64,000 bases of DNA from Rhizobium sp. (GCA_002796995.1 PEKW01000009.1:62001-126000), one strand, 5' to 3'; counted from the stretch's first letter, positions 35,651 to 44,801 are shown. The notes: generated by a model not told the origin, from the sequence alone. A program made the numbers and translations.

Positions 35651-35875
35651 GGATTCACTTTCGGGACGGCAAGCCGGGGAGGGCGGTTCCGCTTAGCAGG
35701 TCAGGGTCGGGCGAGGCAATCGAGGCATGGCGTGTTGGCGGTTCGGTCACCTCTGGATTGGCCGTCGACGCCGATCCGGACCTCTTGCGTTATCCCCAAC
35801 GGCCGTTAACCTTAAAAAAGGGTTTACGTTGCGAGCCATCGGTTAACAGGCCAGTTTCCTCCTGGAACGGGACAG

Positions 35876-36088
35876 GTGAATCGGACGGCCGCAATGGGAA
35901 CCGCAGTGGCAAGAGTGACGTTGACAACCGTCATGGCGGCGTTTTTCGCCGGCCTTGCGCTGGATATCGCGGTTCCGGCCGTGGTGCTGAGCGTGATGGC
36001 GGGGTCGAACTGGCTGGTTCAGGTCTGGCCCGAATCACGGGACCGCGCCGGGCCGCAGCCGCAGCGATGGAAGGGGAGACCCGCGTGA
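35876..36088 (+). CDS. Small membrane protein, coupled to the DUF6105 gene
   Basis: A 70-residue frame with one hydrophobic segment (about residues 15-45, TTVMAAFFAGLALDIAVPAVVLSVMAG) and a basic C-terminal tail. The start is uncertain: GTG at 35876 with GGGACAG near it, or ATG at 35894. Its TGA overlaps the GTG start of the next gene (GTGA at 36085-36088), the layout of a translationally coupled pair, which is the main reason to accept it. I do not recognise the family. Confidence 0.5.
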   Translation: MNRTAAMGTAVARVTLTTVMAAFFAGLALDIAVPAVVLSVMAGSNWLVQVWPESRDRAGPQPQRWKGRPA

Positions 36089-36420
36089 AGGTATTTCTGG
36101 TGTTGTGGGCGCTGCCGATCCTGCTGCTGGGCAGCTGGTACAGCCTGTCCTACTACGACATGAGCTTCGGCATCTTCATGCTGACCCGCCAGGCGCATGA
36201 CCTGGTATTCTCCATCTACGGCCACGTCCTTGGCCTGCCGCCCGAAACGATCCCGCCGCTCGTCGCCCGCGCCGTCGTCATCGACAGCGCGGTCGTCTTC
36301 GCCATCATCGGCTTTCGCCGTCGCAAAAAGATCGCGGCCTGGTGGGCGGCGCGTCAGGCCTCGTCCGAACTGCGAACCGCTGCGGTGCCGAGCGCCGACA
36401 ATCTGTCCAACGCGCCTTGA
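36085..36420 (+). CDS. DUF6105-like membrane protein
   Basis: A 111-residue protein with two hydrophobic segments (residues about 2-22 and 58-78) around a loop containing [15 protein letters not shown], then a basic cytoplasmic tail (FRRRKK). I recall similar proteins as the DUF6105 family in Rhizobiaceae; the function is unknown. The GTG at 36085 is preferred because AAGGGGAG lies 7 bases upstream; an in-frame ATG at 36067 is an alternative. Its 3' end overlaps the convergent ruvX by 67 bases. Confidence 0.7.
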   Translation: MKVFLVLWALPILLLGSWYSLSYYDMSFGIFMLTRQAHDLVFSIYGHVLGLPPETIPPLVARAVVIDSAVVFAIIGFRRRKKIAAWWAARQASSELRTAAVPSADNLSNAP

Positions 36421-36851
36421 AGAATGAAGCTCGCGGCGGCGGAATCGATCCGCTCGCTGCGTTTGGCCCGCGACACATCCATTTCCAGAAGCGCCCGTTC
36501 GGCCGCAACCGTCGACAGCCGCTCATCCCAGTAGACGAAGGGGATGTCGGTCTTCTCCGACATGGCGCGCACGAAGGCCCGCGTCGCCTGGACGCGCGGC
36601 CCCGCCGAGCCGTCCATGTTCGTCGGCAGGCCGATGATGAAGGCGGCGACATTCTCTTTTGCCGCGAAAGCCAGGAGCGTTTCCGCATCCTGGGTGAACT
36701 TCACGCGCTTGAGCACGGTTCGCGGCGTGGCGAACCGCCGACCGAGATCCGACATCGACAGGCCGATGGTCTTGGTGCCGAGGTCGAGGCCGGCGATCGC
36801 CTGTCGGGGCTGCAGCACTTCCGCCAATTCTTCGATGGTAAGCGTGGTCAT
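36354..36851 (-). CDS. ruvX: Putative pre-16S rRNA nuclease / Holliday-junction resolvase
   Basis: YqgF/RuvX family protein with an RNase H-like fold, 165 residues. Members act in 16S rRNA 5'-end maturation and have been proposed as Holliday-junction resolvases. Catalytic acids are visible: Asp in [12 protein letters not shown] near residue 22, Glu in [12 protein letters not shown] near 115, and Asp in [11 protein letters not shown] near 140. The ATG at 36851 was chosen; the frame upstream runs into the RIME palindrome. In many bacteria ruvX is near gatC/gatA or pyrB, and here both are close. It converges on the DUF6105-like gene with a 67-base overlap. Confidence 0.92.
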   Translation of the reverse strand: MTTLTIEELAEVLQPRQAIAGLDLGTKTIGLSMSDLGRRFATPRTVLKRVKFTQDAETLLAFAAKENVAAFIIGLPTNMDGSAGPRVQATRAFVRAMSEKTDIPFVYWDERLSTVAAERALLEMDVSRAKRSERIDSAAASFILQGALDRLSALGTAAVRSSDEA

Positions 36852-36879
36852 GCTGCGGCCCCGGCCAACTAGTTTGTCA

Positions 36880-36970
36880 GGGAAAAGTGGAAACCGGTTT
36901 TCCCGAGAAGGCAAACGAAAACAAAAGAGCTAGAGTCTGGCTGGTTCAGAATGAACCTGACAGACTCTAG
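36880..36970. repeat. RIME-type rhizobial intergenic mosaic element
   Basis: Two palindromes about 25 bases apart. The first is GGGAAAA...TTTTCCC (36880-36886 with 36898-36904) around AAACCGGTTT. The second is CTAGAGTCTG (36930-36939) with CAGACTCTAG (36961-36970), and inside it GGTTCA-GAA-TGAACC (36943-36957). This order and wording match the RIME elements scattered in Rhizobium and Sinorhizobium genomes. The right arm contains the stop codon of the PhnA-domain gene. Confidence 0.75.
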
Positions 36971-37269
36971 CGCTTGCGCACGAACTCGGTCCTGAGGACC
37001 AGTCCCTTGATCGTGTCGTTGCGGCAGTCGATCTCTTCCGGATCTTCCGTCAGGCGGATCGACTTGATGACCGTTCCCTGCTTGAGGGTGGTGTTGGTGC
37101 CCTTGACCTTCAGGTCCTTGATCAGCGTGACGGAATCGCCGTCCGCCAGCACATTGCCGGCCGAATCCTTGGCGACCGGCTTGGCATTGGCGGTAGCGGC
37201 CACTTCGGAGGCCGGGCGCCATTCGCCTGTCACTTCGTCATATACATAATCATCGTCGTCGGCGGCCAT
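36967..37269 (-). CDS. PhnA-domain (YjdM-like) protein with shortened N-terminus
   Basis: A 100-residue protein. The C-terminal 65 residues are the PhnA/YjdM domain (DSAGNVLADGDSVTLIKDLK near residue 35; the domain ends ...EFVRKR), a small beta barrel. E. coli YjdM has an N-terminal zinc ribbon; here that part is replaced by an acidic segment with YVYDEVTGEWRPASE and no cysteines. Despite the name, a role in phosphonate use is not established. The stop codon lies within the RIME palindrome, so the last codons may have been reshaped by that insertion. It is monocistronic. Confidence 0.82.
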   Translation of the reverse strand: MAADDDDYVYDEVTGEWRPASEVAATANAKPVAKDSAGNVLADGDSVTLIKDLKVKGTNTTLKQGTVIKSIRLTEDPEEIDCRNDTIKGLVLRTEFVRKR

Positions 37270-37473
37270 TCTGGTCTCCTGTCGTAAGCGTTGATAGTCG
37301 GCCGGACGACCGGAGCGGTAAGGGCGGCCCTGCCCAACCCGAAAGCTGGTAGCTGCGGCTTATCCCACGCTCGACCGGTGCGCAACACGATGTGCCGGCC
37401 GTTTGCCGAGAACACGGTTGCCGCGGGAATGGCATGGCATATATTCCGGGCAAAGCACCGAAGGGAAAACATC

Positions 37474-38178
37474 ATGAAGATCACGTGGCTCGGCCATTCC
37501 GCATTTCGCCTCGACACCGCCAAGGCCAGCATCCTCATCGATCCGTTCTTCACCGGCAATCCCGGCTTTTCCGGGCTGGACGCCAAGGACTGGGCGGCGG
37601 GTGTGACGCACATCCTATTGACCCATGGCCATGGCGACCATGTCGGTGACACGATCAAACTCGCCGATGAGACCGGGGCGACGGTGTTGGCCAATGCCGA
37701 TCTTGCCGCTTGGCTCGGCTCGAAAGGGGTGACCAAGCTCGAGGCCGGCAATACCGGCGGCACGATCGCCTTTGACGGCTTCAGCGTAACCTTCACCAAC
37801 GCGCTGCATTCCTCGGCGCAGATCACCGAGGACGGCGTGTCCCATGCGCTGGGCAATGCCAATGGCCTGATGCTGCACATTGAAGGGGATGCCTCGCTGC
37901 TGCACATGGGCGACACCGACATCTTCTCCGACATGAAGCTGATCCACGAACTGCACCAGCCCGACATTGGCCTTGTGCCGATCGGCGACCGTTTCACCAT
38001 GGGCGGCGCGGTGGCGGCGCTCGCCTGCCAGCGCTTCTTCGACTTCAAGATCGCCATGCCCTGCCATTACGGCTCGTTCGGCATCATCGATCCGACCCCG
38101 GAGAAGTTCGTGCTCGGCATGGAGGGCACGCGCACCCGTGTGGTCACGCCCGCCGCCGGTGATAGCCTCGAGGTCTGA
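37474..38178 (+). CDS. UPF0173 metal-dependent hydrolase
   Basis: A 234-residue metallo-beta-lactamase-fold protein of the UPF0173 (YtkL-like) family. Metal motifs: HGHGDH near residue 51 ([13 protein letters not shown]), an ALHSS segment near 112, GDTDIF near 148 and CHYGSF near 205. The substrate is unknown; relatives are general phosphodiesterase or esterase-like enzymes. AAGGGA precedes the ATG at 37474. The frame is open upstream to 37291 but without a ribosome site. It lies 69 bases before gatC and may be cotranscribed. Confidence 0.9.
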   Translation: MKITWLGHSAFRLDTAKASILIDPFFTGNPGFSGLDAKDWAAGVTHILLTHGHGDHVGDTIKLADETGATVLANADLAAWLGSKGVTKLEAGNTGGTIAFDGFSVTFTNALHSSAQITEDGVSHALGNANGLMLHIEGDASLLHMGDTDIFSDMKLIHELHQPDIGLVPIGDRFTMGGAVAALACQRFFDFKIAMPCHYGSFGIIDPTPEKFVLGMEGTRTRVVTPAAGDSLEV

Positions 38179-38247
38179 CAAATCCCCCGTTGCGCCTGAG
38201 CTTTGCGGCCATTATAGCGAAGGAAACGAAAGACCTGGAGAATACCG

Positions 38248-38535
38248 ATGTCCGTTGATCTCAAGACCGTCAAGCGCGTCGCGCACCTGGCCCGCATCGC
38301 ACTCAGCGAAGACGAAGCCGAACGGATGATGGGTGAGCTCAACGGCATTCTCGGCTTCGTCGAGCAGCTCTCCGAGGTCGATGTCACCGGTGTCGAGCCG
38401 ATGACCTCGGTCACGCCGATGGCGATGAAGAAGCGCGAGGACGTGGTCACCGACGGCGGCAAGGCCGACGACATCGTCGCCAATGCGCCGGAAACCGACC
38501 GCAATTTCTTCCTGGTGCCGAAGGTGGTCGAATAA
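38248..38535 (+). CDS. gatC: Glutamyl-tRNA(Gln) amidotransferase subunit C
   Basis: Small subunit of GatCAB, which converts Glu-tRNA(Gln) to Gln-tRNA(Gln), and often Asp-tRNA(Asn) to Asn-tRNA(Asn). It has 95 residues starting [19 protein letters not shown], the family N-terminus, with the GVEPMTSV motif near residue 50. GatC wraps around GatA and links it to GatB. CTGGAGAA lies about 6 bases before the ATG. gatA follows after 91 bases. gatB is 3.7 kb away on the same strand. Confidence 0.96.
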   Translation: MSVDLKTVKRVAHLARIALSEDEAERMMGELNGILGFVEQLSEVDVTGVEPMTSVTPMAMKKREDVVTDGGKADDIVANAPETDRNFFLVPKVVE

Positions 38536-38626
38536 GCAGGGGAGACCAAGCGTCTCTCCGCCGTCCGCCGATCCCTGTTTCCGCGCGCTTGGCCAAAGCG
38601 CCGATTTTCTGAAGTGAACCGACATT

Positions 38627-40105
38627 ATGAGCGAACTGACCAGCCTCACCATTGCCGAAGCCCGCGCCAAACTGGTGGCCAAGGAAATCACGGCCGTCGA
38701 ACTGACGGACGCCTATGTCCAGGCGATCGAGGCCGCCAATGACGCCATCAACGCCTATGTGACGGTCACCGGCGACAAGGCCCGCGAGATGGCCAAGGCT
38801 TCGGACGCGCGCATCGCCGAAGGCAAGGCGGGCGCGCTGGAAGGCATTCCGCTCGGCATCAAGGATCTGTTCGCCACCCGCGACGTGCACACCCAGGCCT
38901 GCTCGGGCATCCTCAACCGCTTCAAGCCGAAATACGAATCGACCGTCACCCAGAACCTGTGGGACGACGGCGCGGTCATGCTCGGCAAGCTCAACATGGA
39001 CGAGTTCGCCATGGGCTCGTCCAACGAGACCTCGCACTACGGACCCGTGGTCAACCCTTGGAAGGCGAGCGGCTCCAACCAGCAGCTCGTGCCGGGCGGC
39101 TCGTCCGGCGGCTCGGCCGCAGCCGTTGCCGCGCATCTGTGCGCCGGCGCCACCGCAACCGATACCGGCGGCTCGATCCGCCAGCCCGCCGCCTTCACCG
39201 GCACCGTCGGCATCAAGCCGACCTATGGCCGCTGCTCGCGCTGGGGCGTCGTCGCCTTCGCCTCGTCGCTCGACCAGGCCGGCCCGATCGCCCGCGACGT
39301 GCGAGATGCCGCGATCCTGCTGCGGTCGATGGCCAGCACCGACGCCAAGGACACGACCTCGGTCGACATTCCGGTGCCGGACTACGAAGCCTCGCTTGGC
39401 CAGTCGCTGAAGGGCATGCGCATCGGCATCCCGAAGGAATACCGCGTCGACGGCATGCCGGACGATGTCGAAAAGCTGTGGCAGCAGGGCGTCGCCTGGC
39501 TGAAGGACGCCGGCGCCGAGATCGTCGACATCTCCCTGCCGCACACCAAATATGCGCTGCCGGCCTATTACATCGTCGCACCCGCCGAAGCCTCGTCGAA
39601 CCTCGCCCGTTATGACGGCGTGCGCTACGGCCTGCGCGTCGACGGCAAGGACATTGCCGACATGTACGAGAAAACCCGCGCGAGCGGCTTCGGCACGGAG
39701 GTCAAGCGCCGCATCATGATCGGCACCTATGTTCTGTCGGCCGGCTATTACGACGCCTATTACCTGCAGGCGCAGAAGGTTCGCACGCTGATCAAGCGCG
39801 ACTTCGAACTGGCCTTCAACGACGTCGATGCCATCCTGACGCCGGCGACCCCGTCCTCGGCCTTCGCCATCGGCGACGAGGCGCTCGCCGCCGACCCGGT
39901 CGCCATGTACCTCAACGACATCTTCACCGTGACGGTCAACATGGCCGGCCTGCCGGGCCTCTCCGTGCCCGCCGGCCTCGACGCCAAGGGCCTGCCGCTC
40001 GGTCTGCAACTGATCGGCCGCCCGTTCGAGGAGGGTACTCTGTTCAAGACCGCCCACGTCATCGAACAGGCCGCCGGCAAGTTCACGCCTGCGAAGTGGT
40101 GGTAG
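38627..40105 (+). CDS. gatA: Glutamyl-tRNA(Gln) amidotransferase subunit A
   Basis: Amidase-signature subunit that releases ammonia from glutamine for GatB. It has 492 residues. The Ser-cisSer-Lys triad is visible: Lys in [10 protein letters not shown] near residue 80, cis-Ser in [13 protein letters not shown] near 155 and the nucleophile Ser in [11 protein letters not shown] near 180. The length and C-terminal end are normal. The last bases overlap the start of the GNAT gene at 40096, so that gene is probably translated by the same ribosomes. Confidence 0.96.
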   Translation: MSELTSLTIAEARAKLVAKEITAVELTDAYVQAIEAANDAINAYVTVTGDKAREMAKASDARIAEGKAGALEGIPLGIKDLFATRDVHTQACSGILNRFKPKYESTVTQNLWDDGAVMLGKLNMDEFAMGSSNETSHYGPVVNPWKASGSNQQLVPGGSSGGSAAAVAAHLCAGATATDTGGSIRQPAAFTGTVGIKPTYGRCSRWGVVAFASSLDQAGPIARDVRDAAILLRSMASTDAKDTTSVDIPVPDYEASLGQSLKGMRIGIPKEYRVDGMPDDVEKLWQQGVAWLKDAGAEIVDISLPHTKYALPAYYIVAPAEASSNLARYDGVRYGLRVDGKDIADMYEKTRASGFGTEVKRRIMIGTYVLSAGYYDAYYLQAQKVRTLIKRDFELAFNDVDAILTPATPSSAFAIGDEALAADPVAMYLNDIFTVTVNMAGLPGLSVPAGLDAKGLPLGLQLIGRPFEEGTLFKTAHVIEQAAGKFTPAKWW

Positions 40106-40581
40106 GCCGGATCCTGATTAGACCGATGACCGAAGCCGACGCGGACCGCGTCGGCGAAATCGGTTTTGCGGCTTGGGCGGCGAACCCCGTGCTGAACGAC
40201 TTCGGCGCCGATATGCCGGAACGCGTGCGCTCTGCCTTCCGCGATTTCGCCGACACCGGTTCCAAGGTCATTCGTGTTGCCGAGAGCGATGGTGAGATTA
40301 TCGGCTGGACCGTTCGCGATGGCGAGGCCGACTATGTCTCGGACTTGTGGGTTGATCCCGATCACCAGGGAAGGGGCGCCGGCAGGGCGCTGCTCGAACA
40401 CGTCTTCTCCGTAATGAGGCGCGAGGGCATCGAGCGCGCGCGCATCGCCACCCACGCCCGCAATACCGCTGCCATCCGACTGTACGAGCGCTGCGGCTTC
40501 GTCCTCGTCTGGCGGGGCATGGAGCGGTCGGAGGCGATGCAGATGGATGTGGAAAAGGTGCACCTTGAAAAGGCGCTGTAG
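40096..40581 (+). CDS. GNAT-family N-acetyltransferase
   Basis: A 161-residue acetyltransferase. The CoA-binding segment is [19 protein letters not shown] near residue 90, followed by [18 protein letters not shown] near 115-132. The start is GTG at 40096 (or 40099), overlapping the gatA stop. It shares overall pattern with the GNAT at 41298 (IGFxAWxxA near the N-terminus, DPDxQGxGxGxALLE), so the two look like paralogues flanking the yjhX gene. In E. coli the GNAT YjhQ is reported as the antitoxin of YjhX. Whether this GNAT pairs with the yjhX gene here is not known; they converge. Confidence 0.85.
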   Translation: MVVGRILIRPMTEADADRVGEIGFAAWAANPVLNDFGADMPERVRSAFRDFADTGSKVIRVAESDGEIIGWTVRDGEADYVSDLWVDPDHQGRGAGRALLEHVFSVMRREGIERARIATHARNTAAIRLYERCGFVLVWRGMERSEAMQMDVEKVHLEKAL

Positions 40582-40614
40582 CGACCGGCCTTCGCTGAGA
40601 AGGCCGGTGCTGTT

Positions 40615-40872
40615 TCACCTGTTGTCCGGCTGTGACCTGACCAGCACCAGGCCGCGTTCGGTGATGCGGTAGGGGTGGCCTCCGGAGGATTTGATCGCCT
40701 TCTTCTGTTTCAGCTTGCGGAAGGCGATGGTGTCGAGGCCGCCGAAGACCCAGCCTTCGCGGGTGAAGAGCTGGATCTTCTCGATCTTTCGATTTTCGTC
40801 ACGGGTGAGTTCGATGCGCCCGCCCTGGGCGAGCAGGTGGAGGATGCGCTGTTCGGCGCGGGAGATGTCCAT
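40615..40872 (-). CDS. yjhX: YjhX-family protein (UPF0386), putative toxin
   Basis: An 85-residue protein that matches UPF0386/YjhX along its whole length: it starts MDISRAEQRILHLLAQGGRI, then KIEKIQLFTREGWVFGG, and ends with RITERGLVLVRSQ. The predicted fold is a winged helix. E. coli YjhX is listed as the toxin of a pair with the acetyltransferase YjhQ. Here it lies between two GNAT genes, converging on one (33 bases) and divergent from the other. The ATG at 40872 is the family start; an upstream extension is not conserved. Many rhizobia carry solitary copies, so toxicity is unproven. Confidence 0.88.
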   Translation of the reverse strand: MDISRAEQRILHLLAQGGRIELTRDENRKIEKIQLFTREGWVFGGLDTIAFRKLKQKKAIKSSGGHPYRITERGLVLVRSQPDNR

Positions 40873-41297
40873 GGTGTCGATCCGGATAAGCGCTCTGAGG
40901 CGAGCGCACAAAAACGATACCGGCGCCGCAAGGGCGTCGGGGCTTCGCTTTTTTCGGGCCCAAGCGCGCATCACTAAGATCGCGGGCTGGGGCCGTTACC
41001 GGGTCTCCGACTGACGGAACATCCACACTCCATGGGTTACGGGTTGAAAATGGGTCTGTCGGGCCTTGAGGTCAAGCGTCATCCGCTGCGGCATGACGTC
41101 CTCTCTCGACAGCGTGTCGAATCGGTCACAGCGCGGTTCTGGCCACGGCCGGCCATCTCTTTTGGCGGAGGCTTCGGTGCTGATTTGGCTAACGCACTGA
41201 AAATAATAGGGAACGTTCAACGCTTTGGGCGAGGCCGATGCCGGGCTGGAAAAACCGCGGCTGCGATGGTCTACTACTGCCGAAAGATGGGGTGCCG
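40873..41297. other. 425-base gap between yjhX and the next GNAT gene
   Basis: Divergent control region. It has no established gene. It contains a 32-codon minus-strand frame with a good ribosome site (40996-41094, listed separately). A T run at 40951-40956 lacks a convincing stem. No phage or insertion-sequence trace is seen. Confidence 0.5.
40996..41094 (-). CDS. Possible 32-residue small protein
   Basis: The minus-strand frame starts at ATG 41094 with GAGAGAGGA about 4 bases upstream, a strong ribosome site. The product begins MPQRMTLDLKARQ and includes HFQPVTHGVWMF; it is basic and aromatic-rich with no membrane helix. It lies upstream of yjhX in the same direction (124 bases). Nothing else supports it, and chance frames are common at this GC content. 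Confidence 0.3.
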   Translation of the reverse strand: MPQRMTLDLKARQTHFQPVTHGVWMFRQSETR

Positions 41298-41807
41298 ATG
41301 ATCACCATACGCAATGCGCGCCGCGACGAAGCGGATCTCCTCGCCGCCATCGGCTTTCGCGCCTGGGAAAAGGCGATGATCCCCGTCGGCGAGACCAAGA
41401 CCATGGTCGAGGGCGCCCGCTCCGCCTTCCTCAATTTCACCCGCTCAGGCTGGCTGACGATCTCGGTGATCGAACTGAACGGTCAGCCCGCCGGCTGGGC
41501 GGCGCGCGAGGAGCTCGACGAGAACATCACCGACTTCTGGATAGATCCGGATTTCCAGGGGCAGGGCCTCGGCACGGCACTGCTCGAGGAAATCGAGAAG
41601 GAGGTCCTGCACCAGGGCTTCACCAAGGCGAGCTTGCAGACCCATGCCAAGAACGATGAGGCGGTGCGCTTCTTCGAGAAGCATGGCTATGCGGTGCACT
41701 GGCTGACGATCGCCTACAATCCCAAGCTCGATCGCGACGTCCAGTCGGTCGGCCTGTCGAAACAGCTGGCCGCGCCGGTCTCTCCGGCCTACGGCCAGGA
41801 ATTCTAG
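41298..41807 (+). CDS. GNAT-family N-acetyltransferase
   Basis: A 169-residue acetyltransferase whose GNAT core has DFWIDPDFQGQGLGTALLEEIE near residue 80 and LQTHAKNDEAVRFFEKHGY near 113. It resembles the GNAT at 40096 in order and motifs and is probably its paralogue. The ATG at 41298 was chosen; a longer frame upstream has no supporting site. The C-terminal tail of some 25 residues after the core is unusual in length. The substrate is unknown. Its stop overlaps the convergent DUF1294 gene by 4 bases. Confidence 0.85.
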   Translation: MITIRNARRDEADLLAAIGFRAWEKAMIPVGETKTMVEGARSAFLNFTRSGWLTISVIELNGQPAGWAAREELDENITDFWIDPDFQGQGLGTALLEEIEKEVLHQGFTKASLQTHAKNDEAVRFFEKHGYAVHWLTIAYNPKLDRDVQSVGLSKQLAAPVSPAYGQEF

Positions 41808-42136
41808 GACCCCGCAACCGCTTGAATGCCGGCTCGGATGGCGGCAAGGGCTGTTTCGGGGGCGAGAAGCATGGTGAACCCGAGAGACACCTGCAGCACG
41901 AACAGGGCCGGCAGCAGCACATGGAAAGGCGGCTTGCGCGTCTTGTGGCGCAAGACCCGCTGGCCGAGAAAGGCGCCGATCCCGCCGCCGAGCACGGCGA
42001 GCCAGAGCAGGGTGGATTCCCTGACCCGCCAGTCGCCGTTGCGCGCCGCCGCCTTGTCGAAGGCGTAGACGCTAAAGACGACGACATTGTAGAGCGCGGC
42101 GATCGCCACCAGGATGGGCAGGTTTGCAGAGGTCAT
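41804..42136 (-). CDS. DUF1294 family membrane protein
   Basis: A 110-residue DUF1294 protein. It has helices at about 7-25 (VAIAALYNVVVFSVYAFDK), 45-62 and 75-95, and the signature YAFDKxxA...RVRESTLLWLAVLGGGIGA between the first two. Members are small inner-membrane proteins of unknown function, sometimes fused to cold-shock domains. The ATG at 42136 is preferred over an upstream GTG at 42142, although neither has a strong ribosome site. It is divergent from gatB (137 bases). Confidence 0.85.
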   Translation of the reverse strand: MTSANLPILVAIAALYNVVVFSVYAFDKAAARNGDWRVRESTLLWLAVLGGGIGAFLGQRVLRHKTRKPPFHVLLPALFVLQVSLGFTMLLAPETALAAIRAGIQAVAGS

Positions 42137-42273
42137 GCGCACCAGACTAACCGCTGCCGTTTAACGTTTTGTGCGCGGCCTAGCCCTGCGCGCGGACCCC
42201 ACAAGCCTTGCGCCACCGCCGCATTTGTTCTACCTCACGGGCTTGAGAAATCCACGCATGACACGAGCAGCCG

Positions 42274-43779
42274 ATGACCCTTGTTGACACCCGCACGCCC
42301 GATCCGAAACGTTTTATCCCCGGCGCCACCGGTGACTGGGAGATCGTCATCGGCATGGAAGTCCACGCCCAGGTGACGAGCAATTCCAAGCTGTTTTCGG
42401 GCGCGTCGACGACCTTCGGCAATGCGCCGAACTCCAACGTGTCGCTGGTCGATGCCGCCATGCCCGGCATGCTGCCCGTCATCAACGAGGAATGCGTGGC
42501 CCAGGCCGTGCGCACCGGTCTCGGCCTGAAAGCCCAGATCAACAAGCGCTCGATCTTCGACCGCAAGAACTACTTCTATCCCGACCTGCCGCAGGGCTAC
42601 CAGATCTCGCAGTTCAAGGATCCGATCGTCGGCGAGGGCAAGATCATCATCTCGCTCGGTCCCGACCGCCAGGGCAATTTCGAGGATATCGAGATCGGCA
42701 TCGAGCGCCTGCATCTAGAGCAGGATGCCGGCAAGTCGATGCACGACCAGCATCCGACCATGTCCTATGTCGACCTGAACCGCTCCGGCGTGGCGCTGAT
42801 GGAAATCGTCTCCAAGCCCGACATGCGGTCCTCCGACGAAGCCAAGGCCTACATGACCAAGCTGCGCTCGATCGTACGCTATCTCGGCACCTGCGACGGC
42901 AACATGGACGAGGGCTCGATGCGCGCCGACGTCAACGTCTCCGTGCGTAAGCCGGGCGGCGAGTTCGGCACGCGCTGCGAGATCAAGAACGTCAACTCGA
43001 TCCGCTTCATCGGCCAGGCGATCGAATACGAAGCCCGCCGCCAGATCGCCATCCTCGAGGACGGCGGCTCGATCGACCAGGAGACCCGCCTCTTCGATCC
43101 GGGCAAGGGCGAGACGCGCTCGATGCGCTCCAAGGAAGACGCACACGACTATCGCTACTTCCCCGATCCGGACCTGCTGCCGCTCGAATTCGACGACGCC
43201 TTCATCGAGGCGCTGAAGAAGGACCTGCCGGAACTGCCCGACGACAAGAAGGCCCGTTTCGTCCGCGATCTCGGCCTCTCGGTCTACGACGCCTCCGTGC
43301 TCGTCTCGGAACAGGCGATCGCCGATTATTTCGAGGCGGTGGCCGAGGGCCGCGACGGCAAGACGGCGGCGAACTGGGTCATCAACGACCTGCTCGGCGC
43401 CTTGAACAAAGCCGGCAAAACCATTGAAGAGACTCCGGTTTCGCCCGCCCAGCTCGGCGGCATCATCGACCTCATCAAGGCCGAGACCATCTCCGGCAAG
43501 ATCGCCAAGGACCTGTTCGAAATCGTCTTCAACGAGGGCGGTGACCCGGCGGAGATCGTCGAGAGCCGCGGCATGAAGCAGGTGACCGACACCGGCGCCA
43601 TCGAAAAGGCCGTCGACGAGATCATCGCCGCCAACCCCGACCAGGTCGCCAAGGTGCTGGCCAAGCCGACGCTCGCCGGCTGGTTCGTCGGCCAGGTGAT
43701 GAAGGCGACCGGCGGCAAGGCCAACCCCCAGGCCGTCCAGGCGCTGGTCAAGGCCAAGCTCGGCATCGTCGAGGAATAG
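42274..43779 (+). CDS. gatB: Glutamyl-tRNA(Gln)/aspartyl-tRNA(Asn) amidotransferase subunit B
   Basis: The tRNA-binding and kinase-like subunit of GatCAB. It phosphorylates the misacylated Glu and receives ammonia from GatA. It has 501 residues. The cradle domain starts [12 protein letters not shown] near residue 24, followed by [16 protein letters not shown] near 93 and [19 protein letters not shown] near 165; the C-terminal YqeY-like tail ([17 protein letters not shown] near 410) binds tRNA. The ATG at 42274 is chosen by family length. It is unlinked to gatCA, as is common in rhizobia. A GNAT gene begins 4 bases after the stop. Confidence 0.96.
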   Translation: MTLVDTRTPDPKRFIPGATGDWEIVIGMEVHAQVTSNSKLFSGASTTFGNAPNSNVSLVDAAMPGMLPVINEECVAQAVRTGLGLKAQINKRSIFDRKNYFYPDLPQGYQISQFKDPIVGEGKIIISLGPDRQGNFEDIEIGIERLHLEQDAGKSMHDQHPTMSYVDLNRSGVALMEIVSKPDMRSSDEAKAYMTKLRSIVRYLGTCDGNMDEGSMRADVNVSVRKPGGEFGTRCEIKNVNSIRFIGQAIEYEARRQIAILEDGGSIDQETRLFDPGKGETRSMRSKEDAHDYRYFPDPDLLPLEFDDAFIEALKKDLPELPDDKKARFVRDLGLSVYDASVLVSEQAIADYFEAVAEGRDGKTAANWVINDLLGALNKAGKTIEETPVSPAQLGGIIDLIKAETISGKIAKDLFEIVFNEGGDPAEIVESRGMKQVTDTGAIEKAVDEIIAANPDQVAKVLAKPTLAGWFVGQVMKATGGKANPQAVQALVKAKLGIVEE

Positions 43780-43783
43780 GCCC

Positions 43784-44281
43784 TTGTTCTTCGTCCGCAC
43801 CGCCGGCCCGCAGGACGTGGAAGCGCTCCGCTCCCTGCTGTCGGAGACCTTCCACGCCACCTATGACCCGTTCTACGGCGAGGCGAAGGTGCGCGAACTG
43901 GTCGACGCCTGGCATTCGCTGCCGGCGCTCAACGCCCGCATCGCCAAGAAGGGCGGCGAATTCCTCGTGGCGGACGATGGCAGACAGCTCGGCGGCATGG
44001 CCTATGCGGCCATGTCGACGAAGATGGCGAAGACCGCCTTCCTGCACCAGCTCTACGTCAGGCCCTCGTGCCAGCGCATGGGCATCGGCCGCGATCTCTT
44101 CGCCGAGCTCGAAACCTGCTTTCCCGATGCCGAGATCATGCGGCTCGAGGTCGAGCCGCGCAACACGGCGGCCGTCGCCTTCTATCAGGCGCACGGCTTT
44201 AACGAGGTCGACCGCACGACGAGCTGCGGCGGGCCGGAGAGCGGTCTGCCGGCCATCGTCATGGAAAAGCGGCTCGGCTGA
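43784..44281 (+). CDS. GNAT-family N-acetyltransferase
   Basis: A 165-residue acetyltransferase. The CoA segment is QLYVRPSCQRMGIGRDLFAELE near residue 88, then EVEPRNTAAVAFYQAHGF near 125. The start is TTG at 43784, 4 bases after the gatB stop; no ATG precedes the first strand, so translation is probably coupled to gatB. The substrate is unknown; it could be a small amine or a protein N-terminus. Confidence 0.83.
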   Translation: MFFVRTAGPQDVEALRSLLSETFHATYDPFYGEAKVRELVDAWHSLPALNARIAKKGGEFLVADDGRQLGGMAYAAMSTKMAKTAFLHQLYVRPSCQRMGIGRDLFAELETCFPDAEIMRLEVEPRNTAAVAFYQAHGFNEVDRTTSCGGPESGLPAIVMEKRLG

Positions 44282-44305
44282 GCGGCTGGCCCCGGGGCAC
44301 CGCGG

Positions 44306-44743
44306 TCAGTTGTCCATCGGCACTTCTTCCGAATTGCCGTCTTCGTCGTAGATCAGCACCGGCGTACATTCGACCAGATAGGGTCGCTTGATGTTGTCGC
44401 AGGCGACCTTGGCCGCAGCGAGCGCCAGTTCCTTCGTGTCCCAGCCGCAATAGTATTCGTGCCAGTGTGGCCCTTCCGACGATTGCATGAAGACGTCGAC
44501 GCTGAAGCGCGCCGGGAAGCAGTAGGCCGCCTCCAGGCAGTCCTCGTCCGTGCCTCCGCCGTCGACGCACTGCTTTTTGGCGCAGTCGAAGGCGGTGGCG
44601 GCATCCTTGCCGGTGCAGACCCCGCTCGACATCTCCGGCGCCTGGACGAAGGCGATGCCTTGGCGTCCGCCGTCCTGGGTCATCGCTCCCGTGGCCGATA
44701 ACGCGATTGCGAAAATAAGCGTGCAAAACCTTCTCACTGTCAT
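44306..44743 (-). CDS. Secreted Cys-rich hypothetical protein
   Basis: A 145-residue protein with a signal peptide (MTVRRFCTLIFAIALSATG). The mature part carries about seven cysteines (CTGKD, CAKKQC, CLEAAYC, CGWD, CDN, CTP), suggesting disulfides and a periplasmic location. GGAGG lies 5 bases before the ATG at 44743. I do not recognise the family. It ends in an acidic tail. It converges on the GNAT gene at 43784 and is divergent from that at 44802. Confidence 0.7.
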   Translation of the reverse strand: MTVRRFCTLIFAIALSATGAMTQDGGRQGIAFVQAPEMSSGVCTGKDAATAFDCAKKQCVDGGGTDEDCLEAAYCFPARFSVDVFMQSSEGPHWHEYYCGWDTKELALAAAKVACDNIKRPYLVECTPVLIYDEDGNSEEVPMDN

Positions 44744-44801
44744 ACGGTCCTCCTGCATTCTCCCTAAACCTCGCCAAGAGTAACGCGCGGAAGGGAAGAT
44801 T

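Noticed and set aside
35798..35850. TTAACC motifs that could be CtrA half-sites
   Set aside because: The TTAA-N7-TTAA spacing of a full CtrA site is not met.
36354..36420. Overlap of ruvX and the DUF6105-like gene as a sign that one is false
   Set aside because: Both have strong independent support (catalytic motifs in ruvX, hydrophobic pattern and ribosome site in the other), and the overlap is limited to poorly constrained C-termini.
40940..40960. T run after a GC-rich stretch as a possible terminator
   Set aside because: No stable stem directly precedes the T run on either strand.
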